DNA of 64,000 nt from Bromus sterilis (GCA_950022295.1 OX465600.1:198677782-198741781), one strand, 5' to 3'. Shown: positions 1 through 12,998, counted from the stretch's first letter. Notes: a model not told the origin generated them from the letters alone. Numbers and translations: made by a program.

Positions 1-3000
1 ATCATTAATACCAACAACACCATTCATAATATGTTATCCATATATGAGAATGTTTTCATGCTCCCACTCAAATATGTCATGCATATATTAAGTTCAGGAT
101 AACATTCACATAGCTCCCACTCAAATATGTCAGTTACATATAAGGTAAGGATAACATCCACATAGCTCCCACTCAGATATGCCAGACACATATTAAGTTC
201 ATGATAATAACCACATGGCTCCTACTCAAATATGCCAGACACATATAAGACTAGGATAATACTCCCATAGCTCCCACTCAAAATATGTCGTCCACATATT
301 AAGTTTAGGAAATTTTTCAGCTCCCACTCAGTTTCATGCAAATGCATGTTTCCTCGATATTTTTTCTAACTCAAAAATCCTTTGATCATTAATCAAATCG
401 CGAATCACGGTTATGAGACACTAGTATCCATATGTTTTTCAAAGCCCTTATTGTTGTACCAATTACAACGCTTCTTCAAATTACAGGATTTTAGGAAGTC
501 AGAGTATTGATAACATTTTGGATCAATCATAGTGAATATTCTATAGTCTCAAGCATCGCTACAAATTGCAGTCAACATATTGAATTTGTCAAAAACATTC
601 TTTGTGACAAATCGATCTTGATGTCCCTTTTTTATGTTCACATTTATTCCTCATAACTATGAAGTTATTGGGGGTATCAAGTAACTTGTTTACTCGATAA
701 GATTCAAGAAATCTTAAATATTATTCAATATAGGATTTCATGACTCATAGTCATATCTCGTACTTAGGTCCACCATCGCTTCTTTGTAGTTCATATGTAT
801 GTCTTGTTTCATTAACACGACAAGTGAATCATGAATATTATTTTTGCACAAGGGCAAATATGTATTCTTGAATCCTACTTTGTTCAGTAAAATCTTCCAT
901 CGGAACATCCTGATCATTTATCATTAGTTTCTCCTCTAATTGTAGAGCTTTGCTTCCGGAACATATTCCATTGTGTTACTATGACATCTGGAGGAAAGGT
1001 CAATTACCTTGGTTGAAATTTCACTTTTATTCCATTAACACATCTATCAAGAACATTTCTTGATAAACACTAAACCTTAGCAACACAAGTTTTGCTCTTT
1101 TGGTTCTAGTTGTGGAAGATGCATCCATAGTTGTCTAAGGATACACTACAAAGATAATTTATCATATAAATCACACTTCGTAGAAACCATGACACACACA
1201 CCATAACATATATAGTGTTGGTTTCCACGAACTCAGATGGTTCCCTATAATGAAATTAGTGTTTGCATATTAAATTAATAACTCTAAACTATAATGAAAT
1301 AACTCGGTAAGAGATAACTTAGACCATACACTATTCAATAGAGTATGATTATAGTGTTCAGAACATATCAACAATATTGAAGTGGTCCAAGCATTGTAAT
1401 TTGTTAAACAACTTTCACAAGTCTTTTATGCCCAAGACTAAGTCAAAACATTTGTCACTTTGATCAAATCGTAGAGACTTGTTTTTATTGTTAATTTAAT
1501 ATCCATCTTCATTCTGAAATCCCCTTTGATCACTTCAAATTATTCCAGACTCATGTTTCATTAGTGAATACACATGTTCATAGAAGTCCACATATGAAGT
1601 TCACGAAATAATGAAATTCACTACATGCTGAAATACGATACATCACTATGTATGATATACAACAATCATTGCAAACTCTGTTTTACCAGAATGCGAGGTT
1701 TCAGTCATCTCACCTAAAAGGCATGGTTTGCATGTGTCAAGAGATCAAGTATCTCAAAACTTCATCATACCATTCATGACTTAAATGGTAGTGTCATTAT
1801 CAAGTTTGGATAATTCTTAGCATTACAATATTTCTTATAAATGATCAAACTACTATCATCAATATAAGAATAACTCATTCATAATCGTAATGTGACCATA
1901 AAAGATATCATTCATAAAAGGAGAACAACTGGCTTTTTTCTCACTAATATGAATAATTATATTCGCGAGATGCAAGACACACTAATAAAGTTCACATTCA
2001 AACGATCATAAATTTATTCATATATTAATCAAATGATAGATGTAGAGGGAGAGTGTTGTCGACCATCAACTATCTTGATTATCGTCAGCACACATTGTCA
2101 CCTCATCCCTTCCAAGACACTCTATAAGCAGTAAGTTCAAGCATCGAATACTTAATCAACCACAATTAGTGTTTCATGGGGGAAGACATTTATAACTCGT
2201 ATATCAAATATACCTTCTCCGTCAATGACTATTCTTGCATTGGTTCTAACTTTTAAAGTTCACAACTTTAACCATGACCTCAGGACAGGTGAACGATTCT
2301 CCTTCATGACATAGTCTAGATGTGGCCTTTGTAGCTGGGAGGAAGCGGACGCAACTCCCCAGTTATCGCAAAGTAACCAGTCATTCAGTAGTCTAAGTTA
2401 TACACAAGGTGTTCATGTATCTTATACATTTTCCATGTGAGTTTCTCAGCAGGTTGTTCCTTTCACCATGGTTGAAATAAACCCCGCCCATATACTCATA
2501 TTCCATTACTCTGATTTGTGAATTAATGCTTTCAAGTTCACCTAGCACGTCATATGTGTTGGTGTCGTTAATCATGCATTCACAATTCAGATTCCATAGA
2601 ATGAAGTATGTTGTATTGGATAGTCATTCATAAGTGACAGTGAGTACGATACTCATCATCATCTTCCTTGATTACGGAGTTATCAGGTGTATCTCCTAGC
2701 AGTTCTCGTATTATGTGTAGTAAGTCATTACTAACGAGTATGTCCCTAACAGTGTTAGTACACATCAATGAAGTAAGACCCCTTTACCTTAAGTTCTACA
2801 TCACACTAAAAGATCCATAGTTATAAACATTGGGTATGCATTATATACAATGATATTTGCTAAGCCATGAAGATGAAGTTCATAATAGGAGTTCATGTTT
2901 AAAAAAAATTCTGGAACTCCCACTCATACAAACATCCCTCAAAGTTTATTCTAAGTCATTACACGATCCTTGAGAACTATGCATCCCCCGTGTGACACGA

Positions 3001-3532
3001 ACATTAGTATATTCTCAAGGTAGGCCATCATGCCAATCACATCATCTATGTGACTCATGCTCGACCGTTCGTTCTCTTGTGTCCCGAGGCCATATCTGCA
3101 TATGCCAGGCTCGCCACAATAACCTTAGTGATTATATGCCGCGTATGCAAGGCCATGTTTCTGGACATGCGGCTTGCTCCACCCATCTCTTGTGAATGTA
3201 AAAATGTTTGACATCCGTGTGACACGTGATGCCTCCATAATGAAGAACTTTCCAGATGGTTCTTCACTAAGGAAGGACACTTTGTTGGATTAGTGAGGGA
3301 TCATCCTATAATGCTACCGTCGTATATCTAACATATTAGCAAAATAGGATGCAACAACATAAATCATACTAACTATGATTCCCCTCTACAAATTAAAGTT
3401 TAGATGCCTCTACTTTATATTTTGAAAATTTTACGTGGCTGCTAGGGCTTTTGAGATAGAACCGTTTCTATTCCTACGAACAAACAACCACAACAACTCA
3501 GCAATTGTCTCTATTACACCCCTGTCGGGGCC
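1..3532 (-). other. Non-coding internal region of Cop-1
   Basis: This AT-rich stretch has no reading frame above 70 codons that looks real and no recognisable protein motif on either strand. It contains a 52-bp tandem array at its left end and a less AT-rich patch near 2990-3280. It ends exactly at the left LTR of Ath-1, and the sequence on the other side of Ath-1 (16445-16580) looks like copia leader, so I place it in Cop-1. It could instead belong to a different element that was already joined to Cop-1. Confidence 0.5.
61..340. repeat. 52-53 bp tandem repeat, about five copies
   Basis: The motif CTCCCACTCAAATATGTC recurs at 61, 114, 166, 219, 271 and (partly) 321, a period of 50-53 bp. Copies differ by scattered substitutions. 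On the minus strand each unit reads as GAGTGGGAGCTATGTG-like sequence. No coding potential is seen. Confidence 0.85.
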
Positions 3533-5051
3533 AGATACGTCCAAAATGCATCACTATTTTATATAGTAATTCTTTCTTATTCATTGATATATTTCACGCT
3601 ATGATGCTATGCTTACGTTGTTTTGGCTTATTTTACACAGTTTGCAACTTTCCGGTGCCGAAGCAGTAGACGCAGGATTCAGCGGTAAAAAGTGGACGCT
3701 GAGTTGCTGAAGAAGAACACCTCCAAATTACCTGAAAATCGACGGAGGCTGTTTTCTAGCAGGATCACGAAGACACGCAAAAGAGCGACCAGAGGGGGGC
3801 CACAGGGTGCCCAGGCAGCCACCTGGCGCGGCCCCACCCCTGGCCGCGCCGGGAGGGCGCCTGGACCCCCGGGGCCACTCCCAACTCCCCCCTCTGGCCT
3901 ATATACTCCTCGTCGTCCAAAAACCCTAAAGGAGAGAGAGTTTCCGGAGTTCCGCCGCCGCTCCGTGGCGGAAACCTACAGAGAAGAAAAGCCATCTCTG
4001 GCGGGCAGATTCCGTCGGGGAGATCACCTCCCGGAAGGGGAGATCGTCGCCATCGTCATCACCATCGTCACGGGCATCATCGAGATCATCATCAACATCA
4101 TCCCCATCATCAGCACCATCTCCAACTCCATCCAATCTTGTCTCACAATTGCAACTCGTGTTGTAATCCGTACTATCTATCCTCTCTACTCTACCGGTGT
4201 TGATTACTACTTTGTGGTGAATGCTATTGAGTTTTGTTGGAGAAATATTATTGTGTTCAGATTGTTTATCACCTATTTATCCCCACTGATCATGATCTCT
4301 TTTATGTCTTGTGAGTAGTTACTTTAGTTCTTGAGGACATGGGAGAAGTCTAGTTGTTAGTAGTCATATGATGTTGAAGTAATACGTGTTGGTTAATATT
4401 TAAGTTGTGTTGTTATTTTCCTAGTGGTGTTGTGTGAGTCGAACACTCAACACTTCGCCTTATCAAGGACCTAGGGGAATGCATTGTGTATAAAGAATGC
4501 TTACGGTGGGTTGCCGGAATGACAGAAACCTAAACCCCAGTTCGCACACTTTTGCACAAGGGAACAATGGATCATCGATCGTATTGCTATGGTTAGGCTT
4601 TTGCCTTAAATACTATCTTGTATTTGTGGATGCTTGCAAGGTGTTTAATCATAAGAATACACTTATCTTAGTCTAGAGGGTGTACTAGCATAGATCCACC
4701 CACTCAACACTTATCAACACAGCACATAGTACCGATGCAGAATATGGCGAAAGCACATGACTACCTCTCCCGTGTGTCCTCAAGAACACTTTAGCTTTTA
4801 TAAGTTCAGTTGCTAAGCCTCTCCTTTGCTAAGAAAGGATTGGGCCACTCTTTACTATCCAGTATCTTTTACTTTGCTCGTTTTTACTATCCTGTCGCTT
4901 ATACCAAGAAAAACCCTAAAAAGTTATCTTTTAGTGCTTGCAGTTATCTCCTTACCAAAGTCACTTGCTACTACCTTCTGCTCCTCGTTGGGTTCGACAC
5001 TCTTACTTATCGAAAACACTGCAATAGATCCCTCTACGTTGAGGGTCATCA
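3533..5051 (+). repeat. Ath-1 5' LTR
   Basis: It matches 14926-16444 base for base in length. It ends GTTGAGGGTCATCA. The first base is A where the 3' LTR has T, so the terminal TG is lost. A GC-rich block (about 3790-3890) lies just upstream of a TATA box, CTATATACTC at 3899-3908, which is the likely RNA start region. The 208-codon frame across this LTR (3692-4318) is not a gene: it is low-complexity translation of promoter and 5' UTR sequence. Confidence 0.95.
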
Positions 5052-5063
5052 AGCTACGTTTTC

Positions 5064-5081
5064 TGGCGCCGTTGCCGGGGA
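5064..5081 (+). promoter_or_regulatory. Primer binding site, tRNA-Asp
   Basis: TGGCGCCGTTGCCGGGGA is the exact complement of the 3' end of plant tRNA-Asp (including CCA). It lies 12 bases after the LTR end. tRNA-Asp priming is usual in Athila elements. Confidence 0.9.
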
Positions 5082-5162
5082 GTGTAGCGCTATTAGTTAG
5101 TGAAGCCGGTAAGGAAGTTTTTATATTTCTGTTTTAGTTTTGTTGTTGCTGCTTTTGTCCTT

Positions 5163-8100
5163 ATGGACACCCCTACTATTGGATCGTTGTTCTTGGGGAG
5201 CCGCCCCACAACTAAGGTAGTTACTCCTGACCCTGCTGAAATTGTGCCTTATAAGATACCATCTGCTATTATCGATTATGTCCTAGCTAATCGCTATGCA
5301 GGAGACAGACATCCAGGTGAACACTTGCTATATTTATCACAACTATGTTCATTATTCATGCTTGCAGGTGTGTCACTGGAGTTCGTTATGAAGAAATTAT
5401 TCTCCGTATCGCTTACAGACAAAGCTTCAGATTGGTATAAGCTCCTCAAAAACTCACATTCTCTTAATTGGGAAGAGCTTATGTCTCTCTTTTATACAAA
5501 GTTTTACCCTCTTCATGAAGTTTATCGAGACAATAATTACATCTATAACTTTAGGTCTCACAACGGAGAGAGCATCGCTCAAGCTTGGGGGAGGCTTAAA
5601 TCCCTAATGTTCAAATGTCCTATCCATAAGCTCCCCAAAGATGTTATACTTACAAATTTTTATGCCATGCTTTCTCGTCAGGATAAGGAAATGCTGGATA
5701 CCTCCTCTAGCGGGGTATTTCAGACAAAGAGCGTTGAAGAAAGATGGGATCTCATCGAAAGGATCCAGAAGAATACTGAAGATTGGGAAATCGATAAAGG
5801 TATTGAACCTGCTATAAATTATGAGCATGATTATATTGAGATGTAACATCCCAAATTTATTTTTGGATGAGTTACTAGAGAGCATATGCATATGTTTTTT
5901 TTTGTGTGCATTTTGGATTCTTATTTGAGAGTTTATTTGAATTTATTGAATAAAGTGTTTCTTTAGTATTTTATTTTGTATAAATAACTTATTGAAAATA
6001 TTATTTATGTTTTTCTAAGATTTTAGAAATTTATTTCGTATTTTTCCGACTTATATTTTATTTTATAAAACTCTTTGAAGTTTAAAGAAAAGTACGTATA
6101 TATTTGTATAAACGTACTTACGTTTTACGTATTTTTATTATTTTAAAAAAATAAGATGTTATTTTTTTCGGGGCTATTTTATTATATTAAAAATACCCCT
6201 ATATTAAAAAAAATCGCAAAAAAAAAAAAACTGAACGGGCCGGCCGAGCTAGCCAGCCGGGCCAGGCCAGGCCGAGCGGCCAGCGGCCGAGCGAGCCGGG
6301 CACGTGCGAGCCTTGCTCGTTCTTCTCCACAGGAAGCACAAACAGAGTCCAAGCCGGACTCTGTAACACGCAGACGCCGTCGGCCGTGTCCGCATAGGAC
6401 ACCTTCCGGTTGCCCTTTGCCCACGAAATCTTGTCCCTTAAATACCCCATGACCCCCTCCACCGATTTCCCACAAAATTTCGCAGCAAACCGTACCAAAT
6501 CGAGCTAATTTCGGGGTAGATCTAGGTCCAACGGAGCTCTATTGTTGGGCGAATTTCGTCACCGGTGAGCCTCCCCTTGACCCCAAATTCTGCAGACCGA
6601 CTCTTCTCTTCGTTGTGCTTCTAATTGACATCTTTTTCCCTCTTCTTTTCTTGCGCAAGATTGATCCCCAAATTGTACGCGTACCGCGGGAGTTCATCGG
6701 AGCGCGCTCGGTTCACCGCGTTGCCACGCCCGTACGGACGACGTTGGAGATCATCACCACCACCGTTGTGATCTTCTAATCAAGCCCTACATCCTAGACG
6801 TCCTCGTTGACGCCGAAGATCGCCGGAGTTGTCGTCTTCGTCGCGTCTAATTTACACGTCGCGGTTAGTAAAAGCGCCGTATTTTTTTTATCCGTTGCTC
6901 CGTTTTAGATGAAACCAGCGGCCAAATCGTTGTTTTGAAGCCCTCTAATTATTATGTACTGTAGATCCAAGTTTTGAGAATTTTTTTTTTCCGTTCGATC
7001 AATTTTTTTTTTCCTAAATCCTTTGCAAAACTGTTCTTGTAATATCTTTTTACTCGTAGATCCGTTTTATGTGATTCCAAAGCCCACGGTTTTCTTTCGA
7101 AGCCCTCTTCTCAGTTCAACCATAAAGTTTGTTTTGGTATTTTCGAAAATATTCAGATCTGATCAGATTTTATTTTCAACTTTAGTCGATCGTATCTTTT
7201 GTTTTACAACTCGGATTTGATTAATTCTTTTTGCAAACTAAAACCCTAGCTAAACCCTATATTCTAGACACTTTGCAACCCACTTTTAAAATCAATCTTG
7301 ATCTGTTTTTGCAAAATCTTTTATTCGGATTTTATTTTGGAGTTCTTGAACATTGTTTTGCTTTTGGTTGTGTATTGATTGTGTGTATCTTTGTTTGCTC
7401 ACGATAGATTGTCCGGAGTGCGAAGCAGAGTACCACCAATCTTTAGAGTTCTGCAATCAACAGCAAGGCAAGTCATATCTTTGACCATACTCCCTATTAC
7501 CTATGTTTTCAATGCATTAGTTCTTCTTCTTTAGATTGCATGATAGGTTATGCTATGCTATTACACCCAGTAGTTCATTGAGGTAGGTCTGATCCTTACA
7601 TCTTTGTCACCATCGTATAATAGGATATTGCTATGCTAAGTAGACGTGGATTGGGAAGTGAATCATTATGAGGTATGAGTGATAAAGTAGTAATTAGGAC
7701 CAAGATAAAGTTAATGAACTACCTGGGTGGGATGGTTGCGAGCATCCTGGGGGTGGCCAGTGATGACTGCGGAAAGCCACCCAGGTTCAAAGGGACTGTT
7801 TGTATTGACATACCTAGAAGCTTACGTGTGCAGCCACAAGCTACTATGGGCTCTGCCTTGGTTGATCAGTTGTAGGGACTCTTACTAGGTAGCGCTACGA
7901 AAGTAGATGCGAGTAGGTGGGATGGGTGCTACCGGAGTAAGGGAAACTCTTCTGAAAGACCATGTCTCGATCTTCCAGTTGTCATACATCATGCAGTGTG
8001 ACGAAATACAAAGGAGGCGATCGAGTCTTGTGGGGAAAAGTGCACAAACCTCTGCAGAGTGTAAAACTAATCGATTAGCCGTGTCCCCGGTTATGGACAA

Positions 8101-9000
8101 TTTGAGCAACTAGTTGTGGAAATATTGATTTGTCTCATCATCTTTAATTAATTTATTGGGTTAATCACTTTGGGATAGATTGAGTGGGGTTTCCCATCTC
8201 AATCGTATGCTATTGTAGAACTTAGCTATTATTATTCTATAGGGAAAAATTAGCTTTTTGCAAAAATAAAGGTAGAAGCTCCACCAGCCAAATTGCATGT
8301 ATTACAGGGCTTTTACTTCTTTCTGTGATATGGCTTGCCGTACGATCAAAGTACTGACCCCTTTTGGGGCTGTAACTTATTCATGTTGCAGATTGTTCTG
8401 GCGAGGAGTAAGGTGCGAATAGGTCGCTGTCTTATACTCAACTTTTGCCGTGGAGTCGGATGGACTCGCTACTACTACTATTATAGTTTCCGCAAGTATT
8501 TGATTAGATGGCCTTAAGCCATGTTATTATTGTGATATTTACTTCATTCGATGTAATAAAGACATGTTTTACTTCTGTTATTTCATCGAGTACTGTGTGT
8601 GCTAGCAAACTGATCCAGGGACTAGCACATTAAGCACAGAGACTTGGTCCCTTCGGATCTGGTCATTACATGAGAGCTATGTGAAAACTGATTATTTTAA
8701 TACCTTTTTCTCTAAGATTGGTCTGGATTCCCATCTAATGATTTATTTTTGTAAGAACTTTGCCTCTCATATTGATTCTTCTAAGATGAAGAAGGATCAG
8801 TACCATAAGCCTTTCATAGAAGTACCTATTGATATTCACGTTGCTGATCCTGTTTTGCCTGCAGTTATATATGAACAGCCCCCTTTTCCTTCAAGAATAA
8901 GGGAGCACTCTTTTGTGACAGGCATCATAAATAAAAGTGAGAGAAGAACAGGCGAACCTGAGGACCAGATCAGAGTCGATCCTCAAGTTGCTATGGTTAA
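5163..9000 (+). pseudogene. gag: Ath-1 gag, interrupted by a solo LTR
   Basis: The ATG at 5163 starts an Athila-type Gag with a retrotransposon capsid-like region (5300-5700: LTDKASDWYKLL, WEELMSLFYTKFYP, ESIAQAWGRLKSL). The frame runs to 5841, where a 2829-bp LTR inserted. After removing the LTR and one copy of the TGAGA duplication the frame continues without a break (residues DYIE then SYVKTDYF) to the Gag C-terminal part. The upstream non-ATG extension from 5100 is unlikely to be used. Gag would form the virus-like particle in the cytoplasm. The protein cannot be made as it stands, because the inserted LTR carries stops in every frame. Confidence 0.85.
5842..8670 (+). mobile_element. Tek-1s: solo LTR of a chromovirus-type gypsy element
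   Basis: The 2829-bp unit starts TGTAACATCCCAAA and ends GGTCATTACA. It is flanked by perfect 5-bp duplications TGAGA (5837-5841 and 8671-8675). It has no PBS, PPT or coding region, so it is a solo LTR left by recombination between two LTRs. Its start and its last 150 bases resemble the Tek-4 LTR (same TGTAACATCCC start, TGTGTGCTAGC near the end, TTACA end). A GC-rich tract at 6235-6330 precedes TTAAATACC (about 6438), a weak TATA candidate. Confidence 0.93.
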
Positions 9001-9079
9001 AGATTTAGTTACTAATGATGTTTTAGATTCTATTATAAATTTTTGTGCTGTTTCAACTAACATTGTCACAGCCAAGAAT

Positions 9080-9757
9080 AAAAGCCCAATTTCAGGTACA
9101 CCAGTTGTATCTGTTAAAATAGGAGATCACAATTATTACGGGCTATGCGACCTGGGATCAAGTGCTAGCGCGATTCCTTATTCGCTTTATCAAGAGATCA
9201 TGAGTGAGATTTCACCCTGTGAACTTGAAGAGATTGATGTTACTATTCATCTTGCAAACAAAGCTACTATCTCTCCTATTGGGATTGTGAGAGATGTTTA
9301 AGTCCTATGTGGAAAGGTAAAGTATCCTACCGACTTTCTTGTACTTGGTTCAGTACAAGATAGTTTTTGTCCTATTATTTTTGGTAGACCTTTTCTCAGA
9401 ACCTGTGGAGCTATTATAGATTGCAAGAAAGGTAAAGTTTCTGTTGAATTCAATGGTGAGCCATATGAATTTAATTTTTCTAAGATTTCCAAGCAGCCTC
9501 GTGGTACTGAATTACCTAGTGATGATAAAATTATTGAAAGTATTGCTTCTATTGCTATTCCCCCTAATGATCCTTTGCAGCAATACATGGAGGACCACGA
9601 GAATGATACTCATATGCAGGAAAGAAATGAAATTGATGAAATCTTCTTTAGACAACCTGCTATCCTGAAGCACAACCTTCCGGTTGAACCTTTGGGAATT
9701 ATATCCAAACCAAAAGAAGACCCGGTGTTTGATCTCAAACCTCTTCCCGATACGCTC
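9080..9757 (+). pseudogene. Ath-1 aspartic protease and linker
   Basis: The retropepsin active-site region is visible as CDLGSSASAIP (9148-9180) after the beta strand VVSVKIGDHNYYG. The canonical D-T/S-G is replaced by D-L-G, as in most Athila proteases. A TAA at 9299 breaks the frame; downstream the same frame continues through FLVLGSVQDSFCPIIFGRPF, the conserved I-hydrophobic-G-R-P-F strand of these proteases. A linker follows until a second stop (TAG) at 9758. The protease would cut the Gag-Pol polyprotein; with these stops it cannot be expressed in one piece. Confidence 0.88.
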
Positions 9758-9760
9758 TAG

Positions 9761-10880
9761 TATGCTTATTTAGATGAAAAGAAAGTATATCCTGTTATTA
9801 TCAACTCTAACCTTTCAGGATATGAAGAAGAGCGATTATTGGAAGTACTTCGTAAACACCGTGGTGCAATTGGCTATACCCTTTATGACCTTAAGGGAAT
9901 TAGTCCATCTATCTGTCAACATACTATCAACCTCGAGCCTGATGCTAAACCTGTTGTTGACCATCAACGACGATTGAACCCAAAGATGATGGATGTTGTG
10001 AGGAACGAAATCCTCAAGCTTCTAGCCGCAGGTATTATCTACCCTATAGCCGATAGTAAGTGGGTAAGTCCAGTTCATTGTGTTCCTAAGAAAGGAGGGA
10101 CAACTATAGTCCCTAATGATAAGAATGAACTAATACCTCAGAGAATTATTATTGGATATAGAATGTGTATTGATTACAGGAAGTTGAACAAGGCAACCAG
10201 GAAGGACCACTACCCGCTGCCCTTTATTGATCAGATGCTTGAGAGGCTTTCGAAAAACACCCACTTTTGCTATCTTGATGGGTACTCTGGCTTCTCTCAA
10301 ATTCATGTTAACACTGCCGATCAAGAGAAGACCACTTTCACTTGTCCTTATGGTACTTATGCTTATAGGCGTATGCCTTTTGGTTTATGCAATGCCCCTG
10401 ATACTTTTCAGAGATGTATGTCTGCAATATTTCATGGTTTCTATGAGGAGATTGTGGAAGTCTTCATGGACGATTTCTCCGTCTAAGGAACTTCCTTTGA
10501 CCACTGTCTCCACAATCTTAATAAAGTTTTGCAGAGATGCGAGGATACAAACTTAGTTCTAAACTGGGAAAAGTGCCACTTCATGGTTAACGAAGGGATC
10601 GTGCTTGGCCACAAGATTTCCGAGAGGGGAATTGAAGTGGACAAGGCGAAGATTGAAGCTATCGAAAGGATGCCCTATCCAAGGGACATTAAAGGTATTC
10701 ACAGTTTTCTCGGTCATGCTGGTTTCTATAGAAGATTTATTAAAGACTTTTCTAAGACCTCGAGACCCCTCACTAATCTTCTCCAGAAGGATTTTCCTTT
10801 TGTATTTGATGAAGATTGTAAGGAGGCTTTCGAAGTTCTTAAGAAAGCTTTAATAACCGCTCCTATAGTACAACCGCCTG
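9761..10880 (+). pseudogene. Ath-1 reverse transcriptase
   Basis: All RT blocks are readable: the fingers (KWVSPVHCVPKKGG), MCIDYRKLNKATRKDHYPLP, the first catalytic aspartate in CYLDGYSGFSQIHV, the MPFGLCNAPDTFQRCM block, and the catalytic FMDDFSV (about 10465-10485). FMDD is a normal Ty3/gypsy variant of YxDD. A TAA directly after FMDDFSV (10484) breaks the frame. The connection domain follows as GHKISERGIEV and FLGHAGFYRRFIKDFS. The frame is lost around 10870-10945 at the junction with RNase H. The enzyme copies element RNA into cDNA inside the particle. Confidence 0.92.
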
Positions 10881-11290
10881 ACGGAGTTTGCCCGTCGAAA
10901 TTATGTGTGATGCTAGTGATTTTGCTGTTGGCCTGTTTTAGGACAAAGGGTTGATAAAAAGTTGAATGTTATTTATTATGCTAGTAAGACCCTTGATAGT
11001 GCTCAAAATAATTATGCTACTACTGAGAAGGAATTCTTAGCAGTAGTGTTTGCTTGTGATAAGTTTAGGCATTATATTGTTGACTCTAAAGTTATTATTC
11101 ATACTGACCATGCTGCCATTAAGTATCTTATGACGAAGAAGGATGCCAAACCAAGGCTCATCAGATGGGTACTCCTTCTTCAAGAATTTGATTTGCAGAT
11201 TGTTGATGGAAAAGGAGCAGACAACCCTGTAGCGGACAATCTTTCAAGGATGGCTCCCATCCCAGTCAACGACAGTTTTCCAGACGAACA
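10881..11290 (+). pseudogene. Ath-1 RNase H
   Basis: The frame after 10960 gives VIYYASKTLDSAQNNYATTE, the catalytic glutamate region EKEFLAVVFACDKFRHYI, and the late aspartate region HTDHAAIKYLM. The domain closes with the usual ADNLSRM linker. The first aspartate block (MCDASDFAVG) is in another frame at about 10900-10930, so at least one indel separates it from the rest. This domain removes the RNA strand of the RNA-DNA hybrid. Confidence 0.88.
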
Positions 11291-12659
11291 ACTTGCCGTT
11301 GTTAAAGTACAATCTCTTTCCGATCCTTGGTTTGCAGATTATGCTAATTTTATCGTTGCAAAGTATTTGCCTCCAGGTTTAACATTTCAGCAAAGGAAGA
11401 AGTTCTTCCATGATTTGAGGCATTACTTTTGGGATGACCCACATCTTTTCAAAGAAGGTCCGGACGGGATCGTGAGAAGATGCATACCGGAGCACGAGCA
11501 GAAGGACATTCTCAAGCAATGTCATGATAGTCCCTACGGAGGACATCACGCCGGTGAGAGGACCGCACATAAGGTTCTCCAATCAGGTTTTTATTGGCCT
11601 ACTCTCTTTAAAGATGCTAGAAATTATATTTTAGCCTGTGATAAATGTCAGAGAGTTGGTAATATTAGTAGGAGGAATGAGATGACTATGAATTAGTCAC
11701 TAGTGATTGAGCCTTTTGATTGTTGGGATTTTGATTTTATTTGTCTTTTTCCTTCTTCGCACAAGTACACTCACATATTAGTTGCTGTTGATTATGTAAC
11801 CAAGTGGGTTGAAGCTATACCCACTGAAAGTGCTGATCACAAAACATCTTTGAAAATGCTCAAAGATGTAATTTTCCCTAGGTTTGGTGTACCTAGGTAT
11901 CTCATGACTGATGGAGGATCACACTTCACGCATGGAGATTTTAGAAAAGCTTTAGCCAAGTACAATGTCAATCATAGAATTGCGTCACTGTACCATCCTC
12001 AAACTAGTGGGCAAGTTGAGCTCACCAATAGAGAGATCAAGTTGATCTTGCAAAAGACAGTTAACAGAAATAGGAAGGACTGGTCAAATAAGTTAGGAGA
12101 TGCTTTGTGGGCGCATAGAACTGCTTAAAAAAACCCCATGGGCATGTCTCCCTATAAAATGGTCTATGGAAAGGCTTGCCATTTGCCATTAGAGTTAGAA
12201 CACAAAGCTTTCTAGGCTGTTAGAGAGCTTAATGCTGACCCAAAGTTAGCTGGTGAAAAGCGTCTCATGAACTTGACTCCTCTAGATGAGTGGAGAAGTG
12301 AAGCTTACGAGAGCGCTAAAATGTTCAAGGAAAAGGTAAAGAAGTGGCATGACAGGAGGATTCTGAAACGTGAATTTAATGTTGGTGATAAAGTTTTATT
12401 GTTTAGATCCCGTTTCAGGTTTTCTCCAGGTAAACTACTTTCCAGGTGGGAAGGGCCATTTCATATCGAAGAATTCTACCAGTCTGGTGCAATTAAGATT
12501 AACAATTTTGAAGGCACCAAACCTCAAGTTTTGAATGGGAAAAGACTCAAGCATTACATGGCGGGAGATCCTGTCAATGTTGGTGTAAATATAATACGCA
12601 CAACAACTCGTGAAGAACATGTTGCAGCCCTGTTTCAGACACCGGTAGAAGCAAAATAA
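11291..12659 (+). pseudogene. Ath-1 integrase
   Basis: The N-terminal zinc-binding HHCC motif is present (GGHHAGERTAHK then CDKCQR). The catalytic core shows DFDFICLFP, TDGGSHF and the glutamate in SGQVELTNREIK, the D,D(35)E triad. Stops at 11694, 12126 and 12213 split it into three open pieces (to 11693, 11703-12125 and 12267-12659). The C-terminal piece holds the GPY/F-like module (VLLFRSRFRFSPGKLLSRWEGPF). No chromodomain follows, which agrees with the Athila lineage. It would insert cDNA into the nucleus. Confidence 0.92.
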
Positions 12660-12764
12660 GAAAATGTATGTATTACGGTAAGGAAACATCGCGAACCGCC
12701 ATAAAAGTTCCATATTATGAGTTTTTGCAAAATTAGGAAAATTCGATGCCTAAGCAGAGCCGGA

Positions 12765-12915
12765 GAGGAGCTCCAGGGGGCCCAGGCGCCCCCCTGGCGC
12801 GCCCTACCTCCTGGCCGCGCCGGGAGGCCGCCTGGGCACCCAGGAGTCCGTCTCCGACCCCACTTTGGCTCGTTAACTTCCTTTTGTTGCAGATACTTTT
12901 GCTATATATTCACCC
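12765..12915 (+). promoter_or_regulatory. Internal GC-rich module and TATA box upstream of the extra ORF
   Basis: The block at 12765-12870 is visibly related to the GC-rich block of the LTR (3790-3890): both contain TGGCGCG and TGGCCGCGCCGGGAGG and share their spacing. In the LTR the block precedes CTATATACTC. Here it precedes GCTATATATTCACC (12901-12914), about 90 bases before the ATG at 12999. A pyrimidine tract ending TTTTGTTGCAG (about 12892) could also be a splice acceptor. An internal promoter for the downstream ORF is an inference. Confidence 0.45.
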
Positions 12916-12998
12916 GGATCGTTCCGGCAACGTATCTCGCAATTTCGTGTGTTTTCTCTTCAATCTGTTTCTGCCAGGGTAAAAAGCTATTGTTAGAG

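Noticed and set aside
3692..4318. 208-codon frame in the Ath-1 LTR (and its copy at 15085-15633)
   Set aside because: It lies wholly in the LTR, starts before the TATA box and translates GC-rich promoter DNA and simple ATC/CAT repeats. No protein family features.
5064..5081. tRNA gene fragment
   Set aside because: Only the 18 bases complementary to the tRNA-Asp 3' end are present, at the place of a primer binding site.
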